A DNA stretch of 64,000 nucleotides from Allodiplogaster sudhausi (GCA_945643635.1 CALZFC010000056.1:215001-279000); one strand, 5' to 3'. Positions 34,929 to 46,953 are shown, counted from the first letter of the stretch. Notes: generated by a model not told the origin, from the sequence alone. Translations and numbers: made by a program.

Positions 34929-35489
34929 ACGAGAGGTGAAGGCAGAAAGAAAAATGGGAAAAAGAAACGGCGAAGAAGCCGAATCGACGGGCCAATCTGC
35001 ATTCGTCCCCTTTCCTCTTTCTCTTTCTCTCTCTCTTTCTCTCTCTCTCTTTCTCTCTCTCTCTCTTTTTCTTTCTCTCTCTCTCTTTCTCTCTCTTCTA
35101 CTTCTACTTATTATTCGCACGCGTAAAGACGGCAGATGAGAATGAGAGTGAAAATAGCAGAAGAACAAGCAGCGGCCACGGAGAAAGTAAAGTGTGGGAA
35201 AATGGAAGATAATGAAGCAGCAAAGAAAAAAGAAGGTGCGAGAAAGACAGGCAGTGAAATAAAAGAAAGGCTGAGCGAGAAGGAAGAGAAAGATAGAGAT
35301 AAAAAAGAGTGACAGAGAAAGAGGGGAATAGTATGCAAAAGTCATTGGAACTGGGTTTCAGAAGAAGCAAGGAGTGTGAACGACAGAACAAAGTGCAAGA
35401 AGGACAAAGAGAGAAAAGAATGCATGAGAGCGAGAGAGAGCGAGGCTTGAAAGGAACAAAGGAAAAGCAAGGATAACGGAGATAGAAGC

Positions 35490-35535
<46 letters not shown>

Positions 35536-35915
35536 TAAGCTTAAGACTCACGTGTCACACTGCAAGGAAAAGATGGAGGGAGGTGGGAACGTGAATAGCC
35601 AACGATGAGGATGACTCTTTTCATCACTACTCTCCCTCTCCCCCCCCCCCTCCCTCTCTCCTTCTCTCCTTCTCTCTCTCTCTACTCTCTCTCTCTCTCC
35701 CTCTCCCCCCCCCCTCCCTCTCTCCTTCTCTCCTTCTCTCTCTCTCTACTCTCTCTCTCCCTCTCCCCCCCCCCTCCCTCTCTCCTTCTCTCCTTCTCTC
35801 TCTCTCTACTCTCTCTCTCTCCCTCTCCCCAAAGAGAGAAAAGAATGCATGAGAGCGAGAGAGAGCGAGGCTTGAAAGGAACAAAGAAAAGCAAGGATAA
35901 CGGAGATAGAAGCAG

Positions 35916-35970
<55 letters not shown>

Positions 35971-38900
35971 TTAAGCTTAAGACTCACGTGTCACACTGCA
36001 AGGAAAAGATGGAGGGAGGTGGGAACGTGAATAGCCAACGATGAGGATGACTCTTTTCATCACTACTCTCCCTCTCCCCCCCCCCCCCCCTCCCTCTCTC
36101 CTTCCCTCCTTCTCTCTCTCTCTACTCTCTCTCTCTCTCCCTCTCCCCCCCCCCCTCCCTCTCTCCTTCTCTCCTTCTCTCTCTCTCTACTCTCTCTCCC
36201 TCTCCCCCCCCCCCTCCCTCTCTCCTTTCTCTCCTCTCTCTCTCTCCTCTCCCCCCCCCCTCCCTCTCTCCTTCTCTCCTTCCTCTCCTCTCTACTCTCT
36301 CTCTCTCCCTCCCCCCCCCCCTCCCCTCTCTCCTTCTCTCCTTCTCTCTCTCTCTACTCTCTCTCTCTCTCCCTCTCCCCCCCCCCCCTCCCTCTCTCCT
36401 TCTCTCCTTCTCTCTCTCTCTACTCTCTCTCTCTCTCCCTCTCCCCCCCCCCCCTCTCTCCTTCTCTCTCTCTCTACTCTCTCTCTCTCTCCTCTCCCCC
36501 CCCCTCCCTCTCTCCTTCTCTCTCTCTCTACTCTCCCTCTCTCCTTCTCTCCTTCTCTCTCTCTCTACTCTCTCTCTCTCTCCCTCTCCCCATCCCTCCC
36601 TCTCTCCTTCTCTCCTTCTCTCTCTCTCTACTCTCTCTCTCTCCCTCTCCCCCCCCCTCCCTCTCTCCTTCTCTCCTTCTCTCTCTCTCTCTCTACTCTC
36701 TCTCTCTCTCCCTCTCTCCCCCCCCCCTCCCTCTCTCCTTCTCTCCTTCTCTCTCTCTCTACTCTCTCTCTCTCTCCCTCTAGCCCCCCCCCCCCTCCCT
36801 CTCTCCTTCTCTCCTTCTCTCTCTCTCTACTCTCTCTCTCTCTCCCTCTCCCCCCCCCCCTCCCTCTCTCCTTCTCCTCCTCTCTCTCTCTCTACTCTCT
36901 CTCTCTCTCTCTCTCCCCCCCCCCTCCCTCTCTCCTTCTCTCCTTCTCTCTCTCTCTACTCTCTCTCTCTCTCCCTCTCCCCCCCCCCCTCCCCTTCTCT
37001 CCTTCTCTCTCTCTCTCTACTCTCTCTCTCTCCTCTCCCCCCCCCTCCCTCTCTCCTTCTCTCCTTCTCTCTCTCTCCCTACTCTCTCTCTCTCCCTCTC
37101 CCCCCCCCCCTCTCTCCTTCTCTCCTTCTCTCTCTCTACTCTCTCTCCTCTCCCTCTCCCCCCCCTCCCTCTCTCCTTCTCTCCTTCTCTCTCTCTCTAC
37201 TCTCTCTCCTCCCCCTCTCCCCCCCCCCCCTCCCTCTCTCCTTCTCTCCTTCTCTCTCTCTCTACTCTCTCTCTCTCCTCCCTCTCTCCCCCCCCTCCCT
37301 CTCTCCTTCTCTCCTTCTCTCTCTCTCTACTCTCTCTCTCTCTCCTCTCCCCCCCTTCCTCTCTCCTTCCTTCTCCTTCTCTCTCTCTCTAAACTCTCTC
37401 TCTCTCTCCCTCTCCCCCCCCCCTCCCTCTCTCCTTCTCCCTTCTCTCTCTACTCTCTCTCTCTCTCCCTCTCCCTCCCCCCCCCTCATTCTCTCCTTCT
37501 CTCCTTCTCTCTCTCTCTACTCTCTCTCTCTCCCCCCCCCTCCCTCTCTCCTTCTCTCCTTCTCTCTCTCTCTACTCTCTCTCTCTCCCTCTCCCCCCCC
37601 CTCCCTCTCTCCTTCTCTCCTTCTCTCTCTCTCTACTCTCTCTCTCTCCCTCTCCCCCCCCCCCTCCCTCTCTCCTTCTCTCCTTCTCTCTCTCTCTACC
37701 TCTCTCTCTCTCAATCTCCCCCCCTCCTCTCTCCTTCCTCTCCTTCTCTCTTTCTCTACTCTCTCTCTCTCTCCCTCTTCCCCCCCTCCCTCTCTCCTTC
37801 TCTCCTTCTCTCTCTCTCTACTCTCTCTCTCTCCCTCTCCCAACCCCCCCTCCCTCTCTCCTTCTCTCCTTCTCCTCTCTCTCTACTCTCTCTCTCTCCC
37901 TCTCCCCCCCCTCCCTCTCTCCTTCTCTCCTTCTCTCTACTCTCTACTCTCCTCTCTCTCCCTCTCCCTCTCCCCCCCCCCCCCTCCCTCTCTCCTTCTC
38001 TCCTTCTCTCTCTCTCTACTCTCTCTCTCTCCCTCCCCCCCCCCCTCCCTCTCTCCTTCTCTCCCTTCTCTCTCTCTCTACTCTCTCCTCTCCCCCCCCC
38101 CTCCCTCTCTCCTTCTCTCCTTCTCTCTCTCTCTACACTCTCTCTCTCTCTCCCTCTCCCCCCCCCCCTCCTCTCTCCTTCTCTCCTCTCTCTCTCTCTA
38201 CTCTCTCTCTCTCTCCCTCTCCCCCCCCCCCCCTCCCTCTCTCCTTCTCTCCTCTCTCTCTCTCTACTCTCTCTCTCTCTCCCTCTCCCCCCCCCTCCCT
38301 CTCTCCTTCCTCCTTCTCTCTCTCTCTACTCCTCTCTCTCTCTCCCTCTCCCCCCCCCCCCCCTCCCTCTCTCCTTCTCTTCCTCTCTCTCTCCTCTCTC
38401 TCTCTCTCTCTCCCTCTCCCCCCCCCCCCTCCCTCTCTCCTTCTCTCCTTCTCTCTCTCTCTACTCTCTCTTCTCTCTTCCTCTCCCCCCCCCCCCCTCT
38501 CTCCTTCTCTCCTTCTCTCTCTCTCTACTCTCTCTCTCTCTCCCTCTCCCCCCCCCCCCTTCCCTCTCTCCTTCTCTCCTTCTCTCTCTCTCTACTCTCT
38601 CTCTCTCTCCCTCTCCCCCCCCCCCCTCTCTCCTTCTCTCCTTCTCTCTCTCTCTACTCTCTCTCTCTCTCCCTCTCCCCCCCCCCCTCCCTCTCTCCTT
38701 CTCTCCTTCTCTCTCTCTCTACTCTCTCTCTCTCTCCCTCTCCCCCCCCCCCCTCCCTTCTCCTTCTCTCCTTCTCTCTCTCTCTACTCTCTCTCTCTCT
38801 CCCTCTCCCCCCCCCTCCCTCTCTCCTTCTCTCCTTCTCTCTCTCTCTACTCTCTCTCTCTCTCCCTCTCCCCCCCCCCCCCCCTCCCTCTCTCCTTCTC

Positions 38901-40691
38901 TCCTTCTCTCTCTCTCTACTCTCTCTCTCTCTCCCTCTCCCCCCCCCCCCTCCCTCTCTCCTTCTCTCTTCTCTCTCTCTCTACTCTCTCTCTCTCTCCC
39001 TCTCCCCCCCCCTCCCTCTCTCCTTCTCTCCTTCTCTCTCTCTCTACTCTCTCTCTCTCTCCCTCTCCCCCCCCCCCTCCCTCTCTCTTCTCTCCTTCTC
39101 TCTCTCTCTACTCTCTCTCTCTCCCTCTCCCCCCCCCTCCCTCTCTCCTTCTCTCTTCTCTCTCTCTCTACTCTCTCTCTCTCTCCCTCTCCCCCCCCCC
39201 CCTCCCTCTCTCCTTCTCTCCTTCTCTCTCTCTCTACTCTCTCTCTCTCTCCCTCTCCCTCTCTCTCCCCCTCTCTCTCTCTCCTTCCATCATTACATCT
39301 CTCAATCTCACTACCTTTTTTGTCTGCTTGGGATGAACACACAAAAAAGAATGTTCGTACATTCAATTCTCGGGTTGAATGTTTTTTTGGATGTCCTGCT
39401 GAGAAGGACATTCAAACCGACCCGAGCAGGACATTCCCCCCTGGCAGCGCTCCTGGCGCTTCTGGCGCGGAATGTCCTGCTGACCTCGGTTGGAATGTCC
39501 TGCTGAGCAGCACATTGTCGCACTCCGTTGGAATGTCCTGTTGACAGTGAAGTAGCGATCACGTCCGATCTGGCAAGTTAAGCAACGTCGAGCAGCGACA
39601 CTTAGAGGTTCAAACCCACATGTGGTCAATGTTTCCCCAATTTGTTTTGCGCGTTTTATTTTACATAAAAACATAAAAAACGACAGTTCCCCGTTCAATT
39701 GGGTCACATTCCCAACTTAGACAACTTAGTTAAATTAGTCAACTTAGTCAACTGGTGAATACATAAATATGCAATTTTTTGCATAGAGACAGAGTGGTGC
39801 GGGAGAGATATAGATAATTAGAGAGAGAGAGGAAAAGAGTGTTGTATATGTATATTCGGTCCCTTTGTAGTGTTCACATCAAAAGTGAGAGACCTGTCCT
39901 GGTACATGAAACTATTATTAGAATGAGAGAGAGAGAGACAGAGAGACAGAGAGACAGAGAGAGAGAGAGAAAGAGACAGACAGAGACGGACAGAGACAAA
40001 GACAACGAGACCACTTATACTATCCCAATGCCACAAATGTCTGTCTGCACGAAAGTCTAACATTTGTTGTCTGAATGTCTGACTCCTGGTTGCCTACGTG
40101 CACTTCTAGAGACAACAAAAGCATGCAACAAAATGTTAGGCCGGCTGTTCGCGCTGCTTCCCCTGACCGCAACGCGTACAGCTTCCCCGCCAGTGCTCGC
40201 TCCGTACACGTTTATGGTCTTTCGTTTACATGTGCATCCAGAGACAAATTAGATATATCTCTCCCTCTTTGTCTGTCTCTCTCTCTCTGTCTCTGTGTGT
40301 GTATGTCTGTCTCTCTCTCTCTCTATCTCTCTGTCTCTGTGTCTGTCTGTTCTGTCTGTCTCTCTCACTCTCTCTCATTCTAATAGCTGCTAATCGATAG
40401 CAAAGACGACTGCAGTTTCGTCTCTAACACTCTCTTCATTCTTATTAATAATAGCAAATCCATCCTTGGTATCGATTCGCAGCTATTAGATTGAAGAGAG
40501 CCGAAAATCGGATAACAATAGCATAACAAATACGGTGCGAGAGAGAGTAGTGAGGGTAGTCCGGGGAACTCTACGAACTCGGTCTCTCCATCTGTGATAA
40601 GTTCGCTAAGAGCCAAAAGGTTTTTTGGAGAGTTTTACTGCTCAACGTGACTTATGTTGCTTATGTTGCGTCTCTCTCTATCTTACCTGTG

Positions 40692-40743
<52 letters not shown>

Positions 40744-41099
40744 AAAGGAGAGAGAGAGAGAGGAGAGAGGGAGAGAGAGGAAAGGAGAGAGGGAAAGAAA
40801 CAAGAATGAAAGAAAGAAAGAGAGGGAGAGAACAGGAGAAAGCATGTACAACTCAATTAATCTTTTTGGCACGCTGCCAAAATTTGTGAGTTTTGTGTAT
40901 CTTTTGCTGTGAACACTATAAAGAGACCTCTCTCTCTCTATGTCATGACATTCTGCCCAGAAAGGCGGTTCTAATGAGGTACAGAGAGATGTGTAAAGGT
41001 CACGTTGAGCGTTGTTCTTACACTTACAAGTTTGCGCACAAGAGCGAGGAACACGGCCAACTCCTGACATTCACTTATAAAGAGAAAGAGAGAGAGAAT

Positions 41100-41132
<33 letters not shown>

Positions 41133-41475
41133 GAGAAGGAGAGAGAGAGAAGGAGAGAGGGAGCGAAACACCGAGATTGAGAGAGAGAGACCATATTGAT
41201 TGATAATTGAGCGCAGAAAAGACTGTCTGTGAGATCTGTTTACTTATTCGCGTCTCTCTGTACCTCACTAGAACCACCTTTCTGTGTAGAATCTAATGAC
41301 ATAGAGAGAGAGTGACCTTTCCGTCTCTTTAGATTAAAAGAAACACAAAAACTCACAAATCTCACACGCAGTCGTTTCTGCGCTCAATTATCAATCAATA
41401 TGGTCTCTCTCTCTCTCTCTCGGTGTTTCGCTCCCTCGCTCCCTCTCTCCTTCTCTCTCCCTATCTCTCTCTCTC

Positions 41476-41527
<52 letters not shown>

Positions 41528-43256
41528 AACTAACAAATCTCAGAAACGACTGTTTCTGAGATTTGTGAGTTTTTGTGTTTCTATTGCTGTGAACGCTATA
41601 AAGAGACGGAAAGGTCACTCTCTCTATGTCATTAGATTCTACACAGAAAGGCAGTTCTAATGAGGTACAGAGAGATGCGGATAAGTAACGTTGAGCGTTT
41701 TGATTACACTTACAAGTTTGCGCACAGAGCGAGGCACACAGCCAACTCCTGACATCATGAACAGTGTTCACTATTTGTTCTCAGACGTCGGATGAGGTCC
41801 AGAACTACTTTTACACAACATTAAATAGCTCAAAAGAACCGCCTTTTTCTGTAGAACAATGTAGGATAGAGAGAGACGCAACATAAGACACGTTGAGCAG
41901 TAAAACTTTCGAAAAATACCTTTGGCTCTAAGCAAAATTATCACAGATGGAGAGACCGAGTTCGTAGAGTTTTCTCTCTCTCTCTCTCCCTTTCTCTCTC
42001 TCTTTTACTCTGTCTCTTTCCTCTTTCTGTCTCTCTCTCTCTCCATTCTTTTCTCAACGTTCTCCATGGGCGCCGCCCTTTTCTTCTGGATAAGTTCTTC
42101 AACATTCAGGTCTCGGGGCGAATAGTGGTGGTAGTGGCTTGGGTACGGGGTGCGCGGGGTGGTGGTTCGGGTCCGGGCGGGAAGTTCCAATTCCAGATAC
42201 AACGAAGACGGCACCAACACGACTCTACAAACCAGGTTAGCCAGTTTTTTAAGTTTTGCAGTTTTTGTTCTCACGTTTTACCTACAATTTAAACTGTTTT
42301 ATAGCGAAAACGACAATAATAGCTGCAAAAGACGATTAACTGGCTAGTTTGTGGGTCGTGTTTGAGATTCCTGATAGCACAGAGAGAGAAAGAGAGAGTG
42401 TGAGTGAGAGAGAGAGAAAGAAAGAGAGAGCGAGAGAGAGAGAGAGAAAGAGAAGAGACAGAGAGCACGCAAACAGAATGATGGGGAGGCGCTCCCCCCC
42501 CCTATGCTCGCGAGAAGCGAGCGGGGAATGTCCTGCTCAGCACTACATTGCCGCAGGACATTGGTGATCCGCTCAGCGGAACATCTGAATGTCCTGCTCA
42601 GCGAGTGATTAATGTTCCGGAAGCGATTGATAGCATTAATGTTCCGCTTGAATGTCCTGCTCAGACGAACATTCTTCTTTGTGTGAACCCAAAAGAATGT
42701 AAAGAAATGATGAGAAGTTCCTTCTGAAAGCCATAAGGGAGTATGTATCGAGTAGTCATGACGTCACTTCCCTCCTGCCCTCCCCCCAATCATCCTCCCC
42801 ACTTTCTACGAATCCACTCTCACCTTTAATATTTCTAAAGTTCAGCGAGACAATTCGTCGTTGAGATCCGCGGACATAAACGATGAGGAGAGAGAGCATG
42901 AGAAGTGAAGAGTATGCGATGGAGGAAGAGTACAGAGTGACGCGCAGAGTGCATGGTTGGAGAGAGAGATAGTTAGAGAAAGAAAGAATGAATCTTACTC
43001 TTGTGTGGCACAGCGAAATGACACAGAGATCGATGTCGAAGGATTCGAGTGGCAGAGTCAGCACCTGCTGAGGAAGACAATTCAAAGCAAGAACATGAAG
43101 AAACAACAGCGAGGAGCCAATGTATAATTTGTGAACATTCAAGAGGAAAACAGAAAAAGACGAAGTGAAAAACCTGATCAGAAGAGCGGCTGCCAGAACG
43201 GAAGAGAACGAAAGGAAGCCAGCGACCACCACTCTCTTCATTCTCGCAGACGTATC

Positions 43257-43323
<67 letters not shown>

Positions 43324-43333
43324 AAAGAAAAAA

Positions 43334-43389
<56 letters not shown>

Positions 43390-44405
43390 GAAATGACAGG
43401 GATATAGAGAAAGAAAATGAATAACCTGAGCACGTAAGTCCCTTCTGTCGTGATGTTGAGACGACTGTTCACGATGCCAATAGTGGCATTTTCCTGAAGA
43501 AGAAAGAGAAAGGATGAAAGAATTGATCTTTAGAAGGCAGTCCAAAAGTGACAGCGGAAAGTGGATGAGGAATTGCTGCACAGAGAAAATGAAGGAAGGA
43601 GGAAGAGCAGACTAGAGAGTAAGCTAAGGCGTGCGTTCAGAGAGAAATGTTTTCATATACGGTATTTGATTTAAACCTAACTTTTAAAAGAGAGATAGTC
43701 ATTATGATAATGACTCTATGATATTTCTTCGTAAAGTAGAGCGGAATATGAAATGGATGATAAGAAATATACATACATATGTACATATATGTACAGAGTT
43801 GAGTGTGAGAGAGGAGTGAAGAAAAAGATAGCGAAAAAAGAATGAAGTTGATGAAGGTTAAAAGAAGAAGCGACTCACTCTTTTTTTAAATGAAGAGATA
43901 AGAACCGTGCATCCACGAAGACAAAGAAACGTTCAAGTTTGAAAATGACCAACGCTTAGAATAGAAGGAGACCGTAGTTCGTGTGGATGAGCAGAAACGA
44001 GCCGAGCCAGGGGAATGAGATTCGGACGGCTGTAGGAGATCGGCACGGCCAGCAGTTTGTGAGCCTGAGTGCATGAGAGAGTAAGAGAGCATAAAGAGAT
44101 AGAGAGAGAAGGGAGAAAGAAATGACGTAGTGAAAAAAGATACCAAATTTACACAAATTTATGTATGTACATATCAAAAGTACATGAAAAATGAAAAGAA
44201 CAAAATAAAATACGAAGAAAAGGCAGACCTCGAACTCCTCGCCACATCGAACGTTGTCATCGAGAACACTGAGAATCTGTGCGAGAGTGGCAGAGGTGGT
44301 GGCTGAGCCCGTTGATTGTGATGTAATGGAGAAGAGAGAGAAGAGACCGAGGAGGACAGACGAAGAAGCTGGCCGCCTCACTCCCATCCACTCCAAACTC
44401 TCCAT
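30779..44405 (-). CDS. Class C orphan GPCR of the GPR158/GPR179 type
   Basis: Minus-strand gene. Resolved 5' exons: 44405-44229 (signal-peptide-like start, ends CGEEFE), 44064-43973, 43493-43426, 43255-43174 and 43064-42999. Then, after a ~9.4-kb intron: 33583-33518, 33091-32910 (TM1-2, MLIIVNGICAAVSLALIPLV, EIFLVGASLLYSI), 32588-32479 (WLRQIGFATFYGSIVLKIYR), 32370-32270 (EYRVRKAQHV then a TM segment), 32130-31998, 31905-31804, 31656-31542, 31346-31194, 31148-31026 and 30976-30779. The distinctive GPR158/179 signature after TM7 is present: MNPEDIR followed by AELKRVYTQLRMYKLKN and DNPHIS. The C-terminus ends SSVRV. The ectodomain exons carry N-glycosylation sites and would correspond to the Cache/EGF part, but one or two exons between 43973 and 43493 and near 42830 are unresolved. 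GPR158 in vertebrates is a glycine-sensing receptor linked to RGS proteins. Some junctions use GC donors. Confidence 0.85.
32170..32735. repeat. (GA)n tracts in the receptor introns
   Basis: Near-pure (GA)n runs at about 32161-32200, 32417-32455 and 32595-32735 lie in introns of the minus-strand receptor, so the transcript carries (CU)n just before acceptors. The run at 33100-33400 does the same for the TM1-2 exon. Confidence 0.9.
34139..34572. repeat. Minisatellite, ~29-bp unit, ~15 copies
   Basis: A tandem array of AGATAAAGAGAGAAGGAGG followed by AGAGAGAAAG, all purine except the T, nearly identical from copy to copy, with one or two 1-2-base indels. It lies in the long receptor intron. 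Confidence 0.9.
35395..36075. repeat. Tandem segmental duplication, ~430-bp unit
   Basis: The block containing AAAGAATGCATGAGAGCG, then AAGATGGAGGGAGGTGGG and GAGGATGACTCTTTTCATC occurs at about 35404-35640 and again at 35835-36075. Both copies run into the C-run/CT minisatellite, so the duplication includes the array's founder edge. Confidence 0.8.
36060..39285. repeat. Pyrimidine minisatellite with C-runs, ~65-bp unit, ~50 copies
   Basis: About 3.2 kb made almost only of C and T. The unit is roughly CCCTCTCTCCTTCTCTCC, then a (CT)n stretch with one TACT, then a run of 7-14 C. The single A per unit keeps the period visible. The other strand is all purine with G-runs. It lies in the receptor's long intron. 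The long Ser/Leu/Pro frame across it is a composition artefact. Confidence 0.93.
39545..39715 (+). repeat. 5S rRNA-like dispersed repeat, copy 2
   Basis: Contains GATCACGTCCGATCTGGC and AAGTTAAGCAACGTCGAGC, resembling the middle of nematode 5S rRNA, followed by GGTTCAAACCC and a tail shared with copy 1 at 495-665 (for example TTTTGCGCGTTTTATTTT). The 5S resemblance stops after GTCGAGC, so this is a 5S-derived mobile repeat or pseudogene rather than a functional 5S gene. Confidence 0.65.
40565..41975. mobile_element. Nested inverted-repeat element (~1.4 kb)
   Basis: The left arm, ACTCTACGAACTCGGTCTCT onward to about 40680, reappears inverted at about 41865-41975; both arms include CTCCATCTGTGATAA and TTTTACTGCTCAACGTG. 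The interior has two direct copies of a block with GGTTCTAATGAGGTACAGAG (about 40965 and 41650) and one inverted copy (41260 onward). No transposase is seen. Confidence 0.7.
42005..42274 (-). other. Exon-like open stretch inside the composite element
   Basis: The minus strand reads openly through a stretch containing SPRDLNVEELIQKKRAAPME and NVEKRM before passing into GA-rich code. Its composition is unlike the surrounding simple repeats and it could be a captured host exon or a remnant. No splice sites were fixed and no family is recognised. Confidence 0.3.
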
Positions 44406-46042
44406 CGATCGGCCACCCGCCAGTGCACGCCGTTGCCTCCTGGCTTGAGGCTAGAGAGGGACTCTGCCTTCCCCTCCTGCCACTAGCACCGCCCTCAGGG
44501 GCTCCCTCAAGAGGAGAAGAGGAAGAGGACACCCCCCTCCTCCAGACATCATGGTATACGCTTGCTATGAGAGACGGAAAAGACGGAAAGAGAGAGAGAG
44601 AGAGAAAGAATGAAAGAGAGAGAGAGATGCCCCTAGGGGTGCGAAGGCATTCCGTGATCACTCGACCATCATCTATCATGCAAGTCCCGGAGGATTCGCC
44701 CGCTCCGGCCGTTCCTTCTTTCTCTTTCTTCTCTACTTTCTAGAGTCTTTGAACTTCCCTCCAAACAAAAGAAGAGAGGAAGAAGACCGACTTTGCTCAT
44801 GGCTTTATATGTGCTTTACAGGTATTCAGAGCATGGCAAAAATGGATTTTTTATTATACTTTTACTTTCTGAAGACACTTTTTTCAAGAAAGAAATGGAA
44901 TGAAAGGGAACGACGATCAGAGTACTGCGTACAGAAATTGTTCCTAAAAAATGGAGCATGAGCTCAAATAAACATGAAAGGTGAGAAATATGCACATTGT
45001 AAATATTGGGCGATTCGAAGAAAAAAAAAAGAGATCGAAGAGAGGGAACGAGAGAGGGGCAGAGTTAGAGAGAGAGAGAGAGAGAGTCAGAGAGAGAGGG
45101 AGAAAGAGAGAGAGAGATTGGTAACGAGAGAGGGGCAGAGGGAGAGAGAAGGGAGAGAATGGGATGGGTGAAGTTGGTGTGTAAGCAGCTGGTGCTTCTT
45201 CCTTTGATGGCTGCAGCGTCTCTCCTCCCGTAATGCAATTGGCAGAGTGGCGAGAGATGGAGATGGCACGGCTCTCTCTCTCTCTCTGTCTCTCAGTCTT
45301 TCTTTCTTCCTTCTTCTCTTTAAAGTTCTTATCTTTCTCTCTCACTCACTCATTCCCTCTCTCTCTCTCTTCGTTCTTCTCTTTTTCTCACCTCCTTCTC
45401 ACTTCAATCCCTTGCAATCGCTTAAATGGGATTGCTAAATTAAAATTAAAATTAAATGACATTGCTCACCTCGTCCTTTAAGAAACACTAGAGGTATTGT
45501 GAGACGGCAAAATTCATTTCTGTTAGCGTTGTACATACATATGTACTATATGCTATATTTTTTGATTCTGAATAGGAGAAAGTAGGAACCAGTTATAATA
45601 GCAAAAGTTCTCGATGGAAATTGCGGATGTGTACTAACTCTAAAGCTAGACTAAATACTCTTTGTAAGCCTTCATTAAAACATTGCCAAACGAGTAAGAG
45701 AGTCAATTGGATATTTGTGTGCGCATAAGGTAGTTTCTCTTGTTTACACGAGTTGTCTGCCGCGAGCAAAAGAAAAGAGGGAAATGTCTGTGGAGGCAAG
45801 AAAAAGACGCTAGGCTTGGCAAGGATGCCTCCCTCTCTGGATACCATAACGTCAAGACATTGTGGTGCAGAAGCCGGGCTCCATCTTCTGCATTCTCACA
45901 ACAGAGAAATGCAATGTGATGAATGCAAAATATCTAAACCACATTGACTACCAAGAGGAATTTTTATTTCATTTTGTAATATCCAGATATCCTTATTCAG
46001 GCTACTTTAATTATAGGCCACTCTCCATAATCTTTCTTTCCT

Positions 46043-46084
<42 letters not shown>

Positions 46085-46179
46085 CTCACACACACACTCT
46101 CTCTCAGTTTGTTTCTCAACTCTTTCTTTCTATTTCTCTAATTCCTCGCTTACACCTGGTCTTTCTCTCTTTCTCTCAA

Positions 46180-46212
<33 letters not shown>

Positions 46213-46500
46213 GATCTCATCTTGCACTTACTCTCCTGTTCTCTTTCTCTCTCTGTCTCTTTCTCTCTCACTCTCTCTTTATCTCCCCCCTCTTCCCCCT
46301 TCTACCATTCAATATTTCCTCAACCGTCTCTGGCACCATTTCGTTCTTTCATCCTCTCTCCCCCTCATTCATACGCATGGCTACATTTCGCATGATGATG
46401 TAGAAGGCAGACAAGTGAGGGAAGTTGGAGAAAAGAGGTTTAGATGGAGGGAGAAATGAAGCTTGGGGCCGCAACTCAAGCAAAACACGCATGTACGACA
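44406..46500. other. Intergenic, microsatellite-rich
   Basis: Upstream of the receptor start. Contains (GA)n at about 44589-44625, 45065-45120 and (CT)n at 46046-46080 and 46185-46215. Several open frames are dominated by Ser/Leu or Arg/Glu repeats and are not believed. Confidence 0.55.
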
Positions 46501-46576
46501 TAATAATTTTCACAGTTCAAAGTGCTCATAACCATATGACGCGGTTTGCGAGGGTATCAAAATGACCGGTATTTCG

Positions 46577-46953
46577 GCGTGCTGTGCGAGGTTTAAAATT
46601 CGATAGCCCGGTGAGACTTGGAGAGATGGTCGCACATTCGCATTCACGGTTTCGCGCCCAACAAAGCAATATTCGTGAAAATTTTGTGCTAAATAAACAA
46701 GATATTGCTTTATAAAGCTGGAGAAATATAATTTGAAAATATTCACTTTTACAGCATTCGACTTTGGAGAAGCGTCATTCTCTTATATGAAAAAAAAACC
46801 AAAAAAATAATAATGGGTTTTCTGATGTTTCCCAGTCACTAAACTGCCTGCGCGGCGGCATGCACTTTGCTTGGGCGTTTTACATATACATATGCTACCA
46901 TCTGTCGAAGTCTCACCGGGCTATCGAATTTTAAACCTCGCACAGCTCGCCAA
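46577..46953. repeat. MITE-like hairpin element
   Basis: About 55-bp arms: GAGGTTTAAAATTCGATAGC plus CCGGTGAGACTT (46587-46620) is inverted at about 46908-46945. The loop of about 270 bp has no coding frame. It resembles a small non-autonomous DNA transposon. Confidence 0.65.

Larger units (their letters stand above)
39328..42695. mobile_element. Composite inverted-repeat element with nested insertions
   Basis: The left end at 39328-39360 (TTGGGATGAACACAC, then GAATGTTCGTAC) pairs with the inverted right end at about 42664-42695. Just inside each end are several copies of GAATGTCCTGCT in both orientations (39390-39545 and 42525-42660). Within it lie a 5S-like repeat (39545-39715), a second inverted-repeat element (about 40565-41975) and, inside that, a foldback copy (41260-41665). 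No transposase is seen. Confidence 0.65.

Noticed and set aside
36041..39544. An 1167-residue open frame of Ser, Leu, Pro and Tyr
   Set aside because: It is produced by the C/T minisatellite, which lacks stop codons in this frame. There is no complexity, and it lies in an intron of a well-supported gene on the other strand.
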